A DNA stretch of 64,000 nucleotides from Spirosomataceae bacterium TFI 002. GTDB taxonomy: Bacteria > Bacteroidota > Bacteroidia > Cytophagales > Spirosomataceae. Both the position numbers and the translations under genes were made by a program. Of the stretch, positions 8,915-17,846 are shown one piece after another (the first letter of the stretch is position 1; every line of letters begins with the position of its first letter). The DNA lies in the NCBI GenBank assembly GCA_900230115.1, contig LT907983.1:4882774-4946773 (forward strand), read 5' to 3'. Below the pieces are notes generated by a model, which saw only the letters and a list, made by a program, of their open reading frames with translations, made no database searches and was not told the origin of the DNA.

Positions 8915-10490
8915 TAGTTATTAATGTATTTTTTAAGGACAATTTCTCTTTGATTGCACATGCTGTGGCAGTAATAGCTAATCCACTCTTGCCTGTACAT
9001 TTTACACAAGAAGGCATTTGTTTACTTACGGAAGATACGGTTTCTATCACTTCGTTCAAAGGGATAAGTGCATTGTAACCTGCACAAGACATAGTAGCTG
9101 AAGATAAAGCGTTCACAGCAGCACTCACATTTTTTCCTAAGCATGGAGCTTCTACTCTATCTGCGATAGGGTCACACACCAAGCCAATCATGTTTTGAAT
9201 CGCCATAGAAGCGGCGTCAATGGCTTGTCTGGCTGTACCACCAAATAATTGTACAATGCCCGCAGCAGCCATTCCTGCAGATGCACCGCATTCTACTTGA
9301 CATCCATGTTCTTCGGCAGAAAAACCTGGTCCCATTGCGAAATAAACGCCTACCACACCTGTCGCAAAATAAGCTTGAATCAATTCGTCGTGAGTGGCGT
9401 CAATATCATCTGCTACTGCTCTTAAAACTCCACCAACTACACCGCAAGACCCAGCCGTAGGGTTAGCTACAACAACTTCCATTGCACTTTTAGCTTCCAT
9501 GATGGCAGAAACATTGGCGATGATTCTATTTACAATGGAATTGGCTAAGATTTTCTTTTTCTGTTGAGCTTTGCCTATCAAATGTGATTGTTGAGGTAAA
9601 ATTCGGTCTTCATAATGTGTTCCAGCTAAGCCAGTTTTAATGCTGTTTTCAATGATGCCCACCACGTTTTTCATTTTATCAATGACCTCATGATCAGCTA
9701 AGCCGCTTTGATGCTTTTCATAAAGTAAACCAATTGCTCCTAAGTCAAGGTCTGCTTGTTCGGCATAATCTAAAAGAGACGCAATGCTCGAGAATGGTAG
9801 CTCAGACTCATTTCCTGCGATGACAGGAAGCACTGGATGAATAACAATGGATTCACCAATTGAAATGCTTTCTTCCAATTTTGTGATAAGAGCTCTTTCT
9901 ATTTCTTTAGAGAATTTGATATTAACCAATCGCTTTTCATTGCAAAATGACTCCGAAATGGACTTGTATTCTTTAAAGTAGATGGTCAAGTCATTGAGCG
10001 GTATTTCCTTTGGAACATCAACAAGTAGCAACTCATGATAGCCTCCATTTATATTTACTTTAAAACCATCTATTACTTTGATCTCAAAAGAACCACCACC
10101 AATAGAAATCGCTGTAACCACTGTTTTTTTGCCATGAATACCTTCTAATGCGAGTCTAAATGTATTGACATGTGAAGTAGGGTAGGAGTTTATTTCGTAC
10201 TGAATTGTGATACCTTTTTCCTTGGCAATTTCCTCCGTACGCTTTATCTGATCATCGGCCATTTCTATGCCTAGCAAACCACCTTCTATCCCTACTGTTG
10301 TACCTTGGTCTCTATAATTTGGTGCCCAAGCTCCGTCTTTATCAAAATCAATGATAGCCTTGGAAAGCGGCTCGTTCAAAATATCGACACAAATCTTAGC
10401 TGCTCGCCATGATGCCGCGGTATGAGAACTTGACGGGCCTCTCATGATAGGTCCAATAACATCATTAAATATCCCTGGTCTATTGGTCAT
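8907..10490 (-). CDS. L-serine ammonia-lyase (iron-sulfur dependent, single chain)
   Basis: Converts L-serine to pyruvate and ammonia. The N-terminal beta-type domain starts GPIMRGPSSSHTA, the classic SdaA signature. The C-terminal alpha-type domain carries the cluster-binding cysteine region GSCGVVGG, then EHGCQVECGASAG and GLVCDPIADRVEAPC. Both domains are on one chain of about 527 residues, as in SdaA/SdaB-type bacterial enzymes. The reading frame can extend to a TTG at 10511, but the ATG at 10490 directly precedes the conserved NRPGIFNDVIGPI and is preferred. It is followed by the overlapping acetyltransferase gene. The role is serine catabolism to the pyruvate pool. Confidence 0.93.
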   Translation of the reverse strand: MTNRPGIFNDVIGPIMRGPSSSHTAASWRAAKICVDILNEPLSKAIIDFDKDGAWAPNYRDQGTTVGIEGGLLGIEMADDQIKRTEEIAKEKGITIQYEINSYPTSHVNTFRLALEGIHGKKTVVTAISIGGGSFEIKVIDGFKVNINGGYHELLLVDVPKEIPLNDLTIYFKEYKSISESFCNEKRLVNIKFSKEIERALITKLEESISIGESIVIHPVLPVIAGNESELPFSSIASLLDYAEQADLDLGAIGLLYEKHQSGLADHEVIDKMKNVVGIIENSIKTGLAGTHYEDRILPQQSHLIGKAQQKKKILANSIVNRIIANVSAIMEAKSAMEVVVANPTAGSCGVVGGVLRAVADDIDATHDELIQAYFATGVVGVYFAMGPGFSAEEHGCQVECGASAGMAAAGIVQLFGGTARQAIDAASMAIQNMIGLVCDPIADRVEAPCLGKNVSAAVNALSSATMSCAGYNALIPLNEVIETVSSVSKQMPSCVKCTGKSGLAITATACAIKEKLSLKNTLITNV

Positions 10491-10700
10491 GTTGCTGAAT
10501 TTAATCGTCAATAGACCAAAAATACCGCATTATTGCATTCTTAACTCATATCGGAGGTAGTATTTAAGAAAATAAGTGGAATTAACAGCGTTACTTATTC
10601 TCTTTATATACCTTAATAGACTAACGATTTAAGTTAATTCTTAAGGTTAATAGACCAACGCTTGAACAATGGTAAACTATAAAGAGGAGTTTCACAAAAC

Positions 10701-13241
10701 TCATCCCGCTTCTTTCCGTAAAACTTCCAGTGGAGGACTATTCAAAACACTACGGCTATTACTAAGCCCAATGAGTAATACGATAATTGTTATTCCTGGT
10801 AAGAGGACTAAAAATGGCACCCAAGAAGGAATAAAGGCAGTATCGAAGACAAAACTGGCCAATAATTGACTCGCTACGAGTGATAAAAAGATCCCGATTC
10901 CAGTACCCAGTACTCCTAAATACAAATATTCTAAAGCAGTTATTTTAAGGATTTGGCTACTTTTTGCTCCCAAAGTTCTCAGTAACACACTTTCTTTTAT
11001 ACGCTGGTATTTGCTAGTTCTCACAGAGCCTATGAGCACAATGATTCCTGTAAGGATACTAAAGAATGCCATGAAGTTGATCACCCAAGATATTTTGTCC
11101 AAAATCCCTTGAACAGTAGTAAGCAACTGTCTGAGGTCTAATATGGAGACATTTGGATATTCTGAAACCAAGCTTTGTTGCAAGCTAGCTGAAATATTTT
11201 CGTCCTGAGCGTTAGTAGTTATCACAGAGAATTGCGGTGCTTTTTCCAAAACTCCTGCAGGGAATACCACTGAAAAGTTGAGCTGTATTCGTTGCCAATC
11301 TACTGTTCTCAGGCTGGCAACTTTAGTTTCCATTAGTACACCTTGCACATTGAAAACGAGTGTGTCACCTACTTTTACTTGAGCATCTTTAGCTAGGTTA
11401 TCAGACAAGGAAACAGGGATGATTTCACCAGCATTATGAGCTACGGGCCATTCTCCTTCTGCGAGTGATTCAGAAGCTATCAAAGAGTCTCGGTAAGTCG
11501 TTCTAAACTCATGATTTACAATCCATTTATTTCTGGTATCTAACGTGTCTTGACGAATGGTATTTGCCATTATACCGTTAATGCTATGTACCCGCATGGT
11601 GATGATAGGGATGTTGTCTATAATTGTAAGTCCTTTATCCTCAATTGCTTCACTTACTCCTTCCTTCTGATTGGTTTGAATATCTAAAAGGATAATGTTC
11701 GGGTTGTTTGCATTGTCTTCTAAGCTCGCTTTGGACAATAAAATGTCTTTAGTGAAATACAAAGTACTGATCAAAAAGCTACCAATACCAATGGCCAATA
11801 TCAAAACCATTGTCTGATTATTTGGCCTAAAAAGATTCAGCAAACTTTGACGAGCCGTAAAACCCCAAGAGTGTGGAAAGTACTTTTTGATCATGAACAT
11901 AAAGCCGTAAGAAATAGCTGCCAAAATGGAGAATGTAACTAAAATAGCCCCAACAAAACCAAGTGCATATTTCCAGCTTTCTAAAAACCATAAGGAGAAA
12001 ATGAAAATGAATGCCATGATGAGTAAAATAACCAAAATGCTCGTTTTCCTTCCGGCAGAATCGGAGTCTTCTGTTACTCGTAAAACTTGCAGTGGTGATA
12101 CAAACCAAGTACTTAACAATGGAAGCAAGGCAAAAAGTACAGACATGAATACCCCCAAAAGTAGGCCCATGATAGCGGGAAGGAACTTAAAGGAAATTTC
12201 CACATCGAAAGGCAAGAGGTCCTGAATAAACAGTGGAAATAGAGCTTGTAAACCCAAGCCTAGCATGGTTCCAATAAGACCGCCAATGAAACCTAAACCT
12301 GCTATTTGAATCAAATAGATAAGAAAACTCTGTCTTCTTGTTGCTCCCAAGCACTTTAGAACCGCCACTGCTCTTAGTTTTTCTTTGATGTAAATATGTA
12401 CCGAGCTGGCTATACCCACACAGCCTAATAACAAAGCAATGAAAGCCACCAAGTTGAGAAACTTAGCGAAATTGTCGTATCGAGAACCCAACCTTTCACT
12501 TACTGAATGATGGGAGTCAAAGTCGGCATTTTCGTCATCCAGTTTTGGATCAATCGCTTTGTCCAATGCATCAATGTCCATTTCTGGTGCTGCCTTGAAA
12601 TAGTAGTTATACTTTATCCTACTTCCTAGCTGCAAAAGCCCAGTGCTTTCAATAGATGCATAGGGTAAAATAACTGGCGGTGCCATGGTAGTAGCAAAGG
12701 CATTGCTCCCAGGAGCTGCTTTTAAAGATCCTATAATTGGGAAAACAGTATTTCCTATTTTGACACTATCGCCAGTACTCAGCCTAAACTGAAGCATGAG
12801 GGTAGCATCTACTAAAGCACCATTTTGTGTCTTATAGTTTTGAGCCGCTTCCACTGGAATCGTCTCAAAGAAGCCATAAAGTGGGAATGCACCTCCAATA
12901 CCTCTTACTTGTACAAGCTTGTTGTTTCCCGAACCTGGAAATGCTGCCATTGAAGCGAAACTGACTTCTGTTCCATCTGGTCCGCCTAATGAATCTAATA
13001 TAGATTGAACGGCTTCTGTTGGAACCTGTGGGGTGTCAATCAGGTAATCTGCACCCATGAGTGCTTTTGATTGCAAACCAATGTTATCTTCCAAGTTTTT
13101 ACTGAAAGACTGTATGGAAACCACGGCAGCTATACCCATGATAATGGATGCCATGAAAAGCAGCAATCGCTTACCACTGGCTTTACCATCTCGCCAAGCC
13201 ATTCTTAGCAGCCAGCTGAAATTTGTGTTAGACTTATTCAT
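10701..13241 (-). CDS. FtsX/MacB-type ABC transporter permease (YbbP-like)
   Basis: An 846-residue inner-membrane protein with the double-FtsX layout of YbbP/MacB-like permeases: one N-terminal membrane helix (about 27-45), a large periplasmic domain, three helices near 260-390, a further central block near 400-500, a second periplasmic domain, and three C-terminal helices near 720-840. Each FtsX half has the VAVLKCLGATRRQ or VLLRTLGAKSSQ cytoplasmic loop typical of the family. Its ATG shares one base with the stop codon of the upstream ATPase gene (TAATG), so the two subunits are coupled. Family members move lipids or lipoproteins, or act mechanically on periplasmic partners, rather than importing solutes. 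The substrate here is unknown. Confidence 0.92.
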   Translation of the reverse strand: MNKSNTNFSWLLRMAWRDGKASGKRLLLFMASIIMGIAAVVSIQSFSKNLEDNIGLQSKALMGADYLIDTPQVPTEAVQSILDSLGGPDGTEVSFASMAAFPGSGNNKLVQVRGIGGAFPLYGFFETIPVEAAQNYKTQNGALVDATLMLQFRLSTGDSVKIGNTVFPIIGSLKAAPGSNAFATTMAPPVILPYASIESTGLLQLGSRIKYNYYFKAAPEMDIDALDKAIDPKLDDENADFDSHHSVSERLGSRYDNFAKFLNLVAFIALLLGCVGIASSVHIYIKEKLRAVAVLKCLGATRRQSFLIYLIQIAGLGFIGGLIGTMLGLGLQALFPLFIQDLLPFDVEISFKFLPAIMGLLLGVFMSVLFALLPLLSTWFVSPLQVLRVTEDSDSAGRKTSILVILLIMAFIFIFSLWFLESWKYALGFVGAILVTFSILAAISYGFMFMIKKYFPHSWGFTARQSLLNLFRPNNQTMVLILAIGIGSFLISTLYFTKDILLSKASLEDNANNPNIILLDIQTNQKEGVSEAIEDKGLTIIDNIPIITMRVHSINGIMANTIRQDTLDTRNKWIVNHEFRTTYRDSLIASESLAEGEWPVAHNAGEIIPVSLSDNLAKDAQVKVGDTLVFNVQGVLMETKVASLRTVDWQRIQLNFSVVFPAGVLEKAPQFSVITTNAQDENISASLQQSLVSEYPNVSILDLRQLLTTVQGILDKISWVINFMAFFSILTGIIVLIGSVRTSKYQRIKESVLLRTLGAKSSQILKITALEYLYLGVLGTGIGIFLSLVASQLLASFVFDTAFIPSWVPFLVLLPGITIIVLLIGLSNSRSVLNSPPLEVLRKEAG

Positions 13242-13930
13242 TAGGCTTGATTGGTCATTTCGTTCGACAATATTTTACCACCTTTCAAGCGTAGGATTTG
13301 CTGTGTTCTTTTGGCCAAGTCCAAATCATGCGTAACTATCACCAAAGTGGTTCCTGCTTCTTTGTTTAATTCAAAAAGCAGTTGAATGACTTTTTCGCCA
13401 GTTTCTTCATCTAAATTTCCAGTTGGTTCGTCGGCAAATAATATGGAAGGATTGGTAGAAAAAGCTCTCGCTAAGGCCACACGCTGCTGTTCTCCTCCCG
13501 ATAATTGAGAAGGGTAATGGTTGATTCTATCTCCTAGTCCAACCTTTGTCAATAACTCTTTTGCACGGCTAATAGCATCTTTGTTTCCTTGTAGTTCTAA
13601 TGGCACAGCGACATTTTCTAGAGCCGTAAGCGTAGGCAATAATTGAAAATCTTGGAAAATAAAACCCACTTCTTTGTTACGTAAAAGTGCTCTTTGGTCT
13701 TCGTCTAGGGTTTCTAAATCTACGCCACAAAGGGTTACAGACCCCTTATTTGCTTTGTCTAGCCCTGCACACAAACCTAGAAGTGTGGTTTTACCACTAC
13801 CCGATGGGCCTACTATTGAAAATGTAGCACCTGCAGGAACATCAAACGAAATGTCGCTTAATACTGTTAGTTCTTTTGAGCCGCTGCTATAGGTTTTTGC
13901 CAGTTGGCTTACGTTTAATATTTTTGTCAT
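13241..13930 (-). CDS. ABC transporter ATP-binding protein (LolD/YbbA-like)
   Basis: A 229-residue ATPase of the MacB/LolD/YbbA class. Walker A is GPSGSGKTT (residues 41-49), the signature is [14 protein letters not shown], Walker B is [16 protein letters not shown], and the switch His is in VIVTHD. It pairs with the FtsX-type permease whose start overlaps its stop. Its start lies 43 bases from a divergent TesA-like esterase. The same trio (tesA divergent from ybbA-ybbP) occurs in E. coli and many proteobacteria, so the link is conserved over a large phylogenetic distance. Confidence 0.94.
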   Translation of the reverse strand: MTKILNVSQLAKTYSSGSKELTVLSDISFDVPAGATFSIVGPSGSGKTTLLGLCAGLDKANKGSVTLCGVDLETLDEDQRALLRNKEVGFIFQDFQLLPTLTALENVAVPLELQGNKDAISRAKELLTKVGLGDRINHYPSQLSGGEQQRVALARAFSTNPSILFADEPTGNLDEETGEKVIQLLFELNKEAGTTLVIVTHDLDLAKRTQQILRLKGGKILSNEMTNQA

Positions 13931-13973
13931 AATTTGTATTTATAAAAATACCAGCAAGCTGGCTCTGAGTCTT

Positions 13974-14642
13974 ATGAATAAGCTTTTGTATAGTTTTCTT
14001 GTTTTATTAATGTTCGCTTGTAACTCGGAAACGAAGGACAATAGTGAAAAACAAACTGCACAGGTTGAAAACACCTCGAAACAAGAGAATAATTCCAAAA
14101 CTATCCTGTTTTTTGGAAACAGCCTTACCGCAGGGTATGGGGTAGGTGTAGAAGAGGCTTTTCCTGCCAAAATCCAATACATCATAGATTCTTTGACTTT
14201 GGATTATAAAGTGGTAAATGCAGGTTTAAGTGGAGAAACTACTTCTGGAGGATTGAGCAGACTAGACTGGGTGCTTAATCAAAAGGTGGATGTATTTGTG
14301 CTAGAACTAGGGGCAAATGATGGGCTTAGAGGTATAGAGTTAAGCCAAACAAAGCAAAATCTGCAAGCGATTATTGATATGGTTTGGGAGAAAAACCCAG
14401 ACTGTAAGATCATATTGGCAGGCATGCAAATTCCACCAAATATGGGTCAAGCATACACTACAGAATTCAAAAATATTTGGACTGACTTAAGCCAAAAAAA
14501 CGAAGTGAAGCTTATCCCTTTTTTATTAGATGGAGTTGGTGGAATCCCAACACTTAATCAAGCAGATGGCATTCACCCGACTATAGAAGGGCATAAGATT
14601 TTAGCTGATAATGTGTGGAAGGTATTGGAAGGGGTGATATAA
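13974..14642 (+). CDS. TesA-like SGNH esterase/arylesterase lipoprotein
   Basis: A 222-residue lipoprotein with the lipobox Cys at residue 16 (LLMFAC), followed by a polar linker and an SGNH hydrolase domain. Block I is FFGNSLTAGYG, with the nucleophile Ser50; GNSL replaces the usual GDSL. Block II Gly is in GLSGETTSGG, block III is ELGANDGLRG, and block V is DGIHPT with the catalytic Asp-His. It probably hydrolyses short acyl or aryl esters or lysophospholipids in the envelope. It is divergent from the YbbAP-like ABC exporter with only 43 bases between start codons, so the promoters overlap and the genes are probably co-regulated. Confidence 0.92.
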   Translation: MNKLLYSFLVLLMFACNSETKDNSEKQTAQVENTSKQENNSKTILFFGNSLTAGYGVGVEEAFPAKIQYIIDSLTLDYKVVNAGLSGETTSGGLSRLDWVLNQKVDVFVLELGANDGLRGIELSQTKQNLQAIIDMVWEKNPDCKIILAGMQIPPNMGQAYTTEFKNIWTDLSQKNEVKLIPFLLDGVGGIPTLNQADGIHPTIEGHKILADNVWKVLEGVI

Positions 14643-14713
14643 ATTTTTTGGGCGAGTCTGCTATTTTTGAAGGCAGTAAAACAGTACAAAAAATTGACAA
14701 ATGTATATTGTTA

Positions 14714-14745
14714 TTGTTGGTTTAATAAAAAAAACTTTATTTTTG
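14714..14745 (+). promoter_or_regulatory. Putative Bacteroidota promoter
   Basis: TATTTTTG at 14738-14745 fits the -7 consensus TAnnTTTG. TTG trinucleotides at 14714-14716 and 14717-14719 give a -33 spacing of 21 or 18 bases. The predicted transcript starts near 14752, about 30 bases before the ATG at 14783. Confidence 0.45.
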
Positions 14746-14782
14746 GTGCTAAACACACCTTTTAAAACCACTAATAATTTTT

Positions 14783-16465
14783 ATGTTTCACAATTCCCAC
14801 CAATTATTTTTCCTAATCATTGTTTGTTCATTTAATCATTTCAAGAGAATTTCATTTTATGTAATCCTGATTTTAATATTCGCTTGTAATCATACAATCG
14901 CTCAAGATCAAATTGTAACAGAGCAGTTACCAGTGATATCTAATTTTCAAGAATTAGCAAATGTTTATAAAGCTTCTGCAAAAAAGGAAGCTCTAAAAAA
15001 TGGTTTTGATGATGGTGCTAGGGAAAAAGACGAGTATTACGGGAATGACAACAAAAGTGAAGCTGTATTAATGAAAAGTACTTCGGTAAACCTACCTTCA
15101 CCAGAGCCACTTATATCTTTTCTAGGGAGCGAAAAAACACTAAATCCGCAAGACCCAATGGGTGCGGTAGGAGAGGATTATATCATTACTTCTGATAATG
15201 CAATGTTAAGAGTTCATGACAAAACGGGAAACACCCTTAGTACGGTTATTACCTCTGGCGTTGGAGGTTTTTGGACTGAATTGATTGATAATGGAGGTTT
15301 TCCTGCAGACCCTTGGGCAGTTTATGATCCTTTCTCAAAAAGGTGGATTATTATTGCAGCTTTATTTCGTGGGGTTGCTGGAGATTTGCCTATTGATTTA
15401 TTAATTGCTGTATCACAAACAAGTAATCCACTTGGTAACTGGAATAAATACAAGGTTATTGAGAAAGGGGGGCATACTACAAATGTAGGTTTTAGTAAAA
15501 AATGGATTGCAACTTCTGGCGGTATAGTTTTTGACAAAAATGTACTTTACGATGGTTTAGCTTTATCTTATACAAATTTTAGAGAGTCTCGACTTCGCGG
15601 GAAAGTTGTATGTACTTTAGATTCTCTCCAAGAGGATTTGTACATGATTCGTAATAATGTTTTTATCAACGGCAATATATCAACAACAGCAATCAATAAA
15701 ATAACTGGGAATGTAAGTTCTCCCAGTTTAGTAAATGCTGGTTACGTGTTAAATTCTATTTTTCCTACTGGAGCTGCAAAATCGAATGTAATTTTAAAAA
15801 ATGGTTCGATTTGGGCTGCTTTTGGAAATTCTTGTGGTTCATGGGGCCAATATTGTCAGAATATAGTTTGGGGACAGATAGATTTAACCAACTTTTCAGC
15901 AGTTCAATCTGGTGTTATTTCCGAACCAGGTTTTAATTATACTAATACTTCAATTGCGGTAAATAGTAATAATGATGTCATCATTGGTTATACTTATATG
16001 GGGACAGGTATTTATCCTAGTGCAGCGTATTCATTTAGATATGGAATTGACCCTTTAAACAGTATGCGAAATACTAAAATATTTCAAGCAGGTCAAAATA
16101 ACTGTAGTCCTTATCGATGGGGTGATTATGCAATATCTTGTTTAGACCCAGATGGATATAGCTTATGGACATTACAGCAAGCTGCAATGCCTTCAGCACC
16201 TTATCCTAATTATATTCCTTGTGATCAATCGTTTTGGGCCAAAGTTGACTTAAACCCTAATTGTACTAATCTTACTCTTTTGGATGACATACTAAGTGGA
16301 ACAGAAAAACATGAAGCTTCTGTGAAAATAGAGGCAAATAATTTGATAGATAATGGAACCAATGTAGAGTACGACGCAGGGAAATATATTCTTTTAAACC
16401 CAGGGTTTAAAGTGCAAAATGGCGGCATCTTTAAAGCAAATATTGATGGTTGTGGAAATCAATAA
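14783..16465 (+). CDS. Secreted protein of unknown function with C-terminal sorting-type domain
   Basis: A 560-residue exported protein. The signal peptide is unusually long: about 22 extra residues precede the hydrophobic run YVILILIFACNHTIAQ, which ends in a signal-peptidase-I-like site. No alternative in-frame ATG exists before the mature region. The mature part has many short beta repeats with DPWAVYDPFSKRWI, SIAVNSNNDVIIGY and RWGDYAISC motifs, suggesting a beta-propeller. No catalytic family was recognised. Residues about 510-560 form a 3-coathanger-type module ending GCGNQ, nearly identical to the orphan at 2748-2894 and related to the end of the peptidase at 3070. It ends 11 bases from a convergent gene. 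Confidence 0.85.
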   Translation: MFHNSHQLFFLIIVCSFNHFKRISFYVILILIFACNHTIAQDQIVTEQLPVISNFQELANVYKASAKKEALKNGFDDGAREKDEYYGNDNKSEAVLMKSTSVNLPSPEPLISFLGSEKTLNPQDPMGAVGEDYIITSDNAMLRVHDKTGNTLSTVITSGVGGFWTELIDNGGFPADPWAVYDPFSKRWIIIAALFRGVAGDLPIDLLIAVSQTSNPLGNWNKYKVIEKGGHTTNVGFSKKWIATSGGIVFDKNVLYDGLALSYTNFRESRLRGKVVCTLDSLQEDLYMIRNNVFINGNISTTAINKITGNVSSPSLVNAGYVLNSIFPTGAAKSNVILKNGSIWAAFGNSCGSWGQYCQNIVWGQIDLTNFSAVQSGVISEPGFNYTNTSIAVNSNNDVIIGYTYMGTGIYPSAAYSFRYGIDPLNSMRNTKIFQAGQNNCSPYRWGDYAISCLDPDGYSLWTLQQAAMPSAPYPNYIPCDQSFWAKVDLNPNCTNLTLLDDILSGTEKHEASVKIEANNLIDNGTNVEYDAGKYILLNPGFKVQNGGIFKANIDGCGNQ

Positions 16466-16476
16466 GTATTAGCCAT

Positions 16477-17100
16477 TTAAAAGTTATACCCAAAATGAAG
16501 TCCGGGTTCACCTACGAAATAGTTGGGCCACTTATCATTTAATACTGCAAAGTCTACAGGCATTTCACTTTGAAAAGGCCTATGGGTTACAGCAAGGGAA
16601 GGCTCTATGAAAAACCTGTCTTTGAACAATTTGATATGATATCCTAATCGGTAAGTGTTAAACATTTGGTATCCGTTTTTAATTTTACCCCCATTTTCAT
16701 CAAAGAAAGTCTGCTTGGCATTCATAACGTGAATTGCTGTGTATAAAGCCTTATACCAATAATGCTGATAAGCCACGGCTATTCCAAACTCTCTAACGTA
16801 ACCGGGGAATTCTTCTTCTGGAGCTTCAAATGAGTCTGAAAATGGTGGAGTTCCTAGCGACCAAGCATATTTCCAAGTTTTGGCTTCAATGGAAATAACA
16901 TCTTTGGGTGATAACCGGTAGCCTAAGTTTAACTGAACAAAGTCAGGTTTATTTATCTTGCTAAAATTACCCAACATAAAGAAAGTACTTCCTACAAACC
17001 ATTTTTTGTACGTACTATCATCCTTGGCATATTGGGCTTTTACTTGTGAGTTGGCGACTAGGAATATTAATATCCCAAAGGCTAAAATCTTCTTTTGCAT
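16477..17100 (-). CDS. Predicted outer-membrane beta-barrel protein
   Basis: A 207-residue protein with a signal peptide ending VKAQ. It is rich in alternating aromatic strands (WKYAWSLG, GIAVAYQHYWYKALY, YRLGYHIKLFKDRFFIEPSLAVTHRP) and ends in LHFGYNF, a final beta-strand with C-terminal Phe as expected for an outer-membrane barrel. No functional motif is seen. It is downstream of the Crp-type regulator on the same strand (77 bases) and could be its target. It is convergent with the secreted protein gene, with an 11-base gap. Confidence 0.75.
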   Translation of the reverse strand: MQKKILAFGILIFLVANSQVKAQYAKDDSTYKKWFVGSTFFMLGNFSKINKPDFVQLNLGYRLSPKDVISIEAKTWKYAWSLGTPPFSDSFEAPEEEFPGYVREFGIAVAYQHYWYKALYTAIHVMNAKQTFFDENGGKIKNGYQMFNTYRLGYHIKLFKDRFFIEPSLAVTHRPFQSEMPVDFAVLNDKWPNYFVGEPGLHFGYNF

Positions 17101-17177
17101 TTCATTTTATAATTTGTGTAATGCAAAATTAGGGAGACTGCTAGCTAAGAAACGTTCACTTAAGTTAAGAAGTGAAA

Positions 17178-17759
17178 CTAGCCCTTTTCTTTTTGTAAAA
17201 TTCTTGCCCTGAGCCTGCTCAATGATTGTGGCTTTACGCCTAGGTAGCTCGCTAACTGGTGTTGTGGTACTCGCTGAATGAGATCAGGTCTTTTCTCCAA
17301 TAAATTTAAGTATCGCTGTTCAGGAGAAGAGGTTTTAAACTCATCAAAATTGATTTGCTGTTTCATGATGAGCTCCTCAGATACCAATCTGCACATGGTG
17401 CCAAACTTGGGAAACTTCTCAAGAATATCGTCATCCGTATCAGTATTTGACTGGGAGATAATGCAGTCTTCTGCCGCAGCTACATAATACTTAGATGGCT
17501 CCTTGCTTGCAACGCAATGAGGAGTGATTCCTTCCATTTCGGTGTAGAATGCGGTTGTTTTTTCTTCTCCATCAATGATGTAATAGGTTCTTATACAGCC
17601 CTTCAAAACGAAATAGCTTTCTTTTGATTTTTGCCCTTCTTTCAATAAAATAGTGCCTTTTTTCACTGCCCTGAAAACATCTAAGGCAAGAATGGCTTCT
17701 TTCTCAGCTTTATCAAGCGTGATGTATTTTGCAATAAAGTCAAAAAGTAAATCGTGCAT
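17178..17759 (-). CDS. Crp/Fnr family transcriptional regulator
   Basis: A 193-residue regulator. The N-terminal cyclic-nucleotide-binding-type beta-roll (about 25-120; VKKGTILLKEGQKSKESYFVLKG) lacks obvious FNR-type cysteine spacing. The C-terminal helix-turn-helix is RVPQHQLASYLGVKPQSLSRLRARI. The recognition helix has Q-x-x-S-R, so its site may differ from the classical TTGAT half-site. Effector and targets are unknown. The barrel-protein gene follows on the same strand. Confidence 0.9.
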   Translation of the reverse strand: MHDLLFDFIAKYITLDKAEKEAILALDVFRAVKKGTILLKEGQKSKESYFVLKGCIRTYYIIDGEEKTTAFYTEMEGITPHCVASKEPSKYYVAAAEDCIISQSNTDTDDDILEKFPKFGTMCRLVSEELIMKQQINFDEFKTSSPEQRYLNLLEKRPDLIQRVPQHQLASYLGVKPQSLSRLRARILQKEKG

Positions 17760-17846
17760 AAGTATAACTTCTAGGGAGCATTCTTCCCGTGCCTAAAGAT
17801 AAGAAAAGCAACTACATGAATCTCTACATCGCCCACCGATTGGCTA

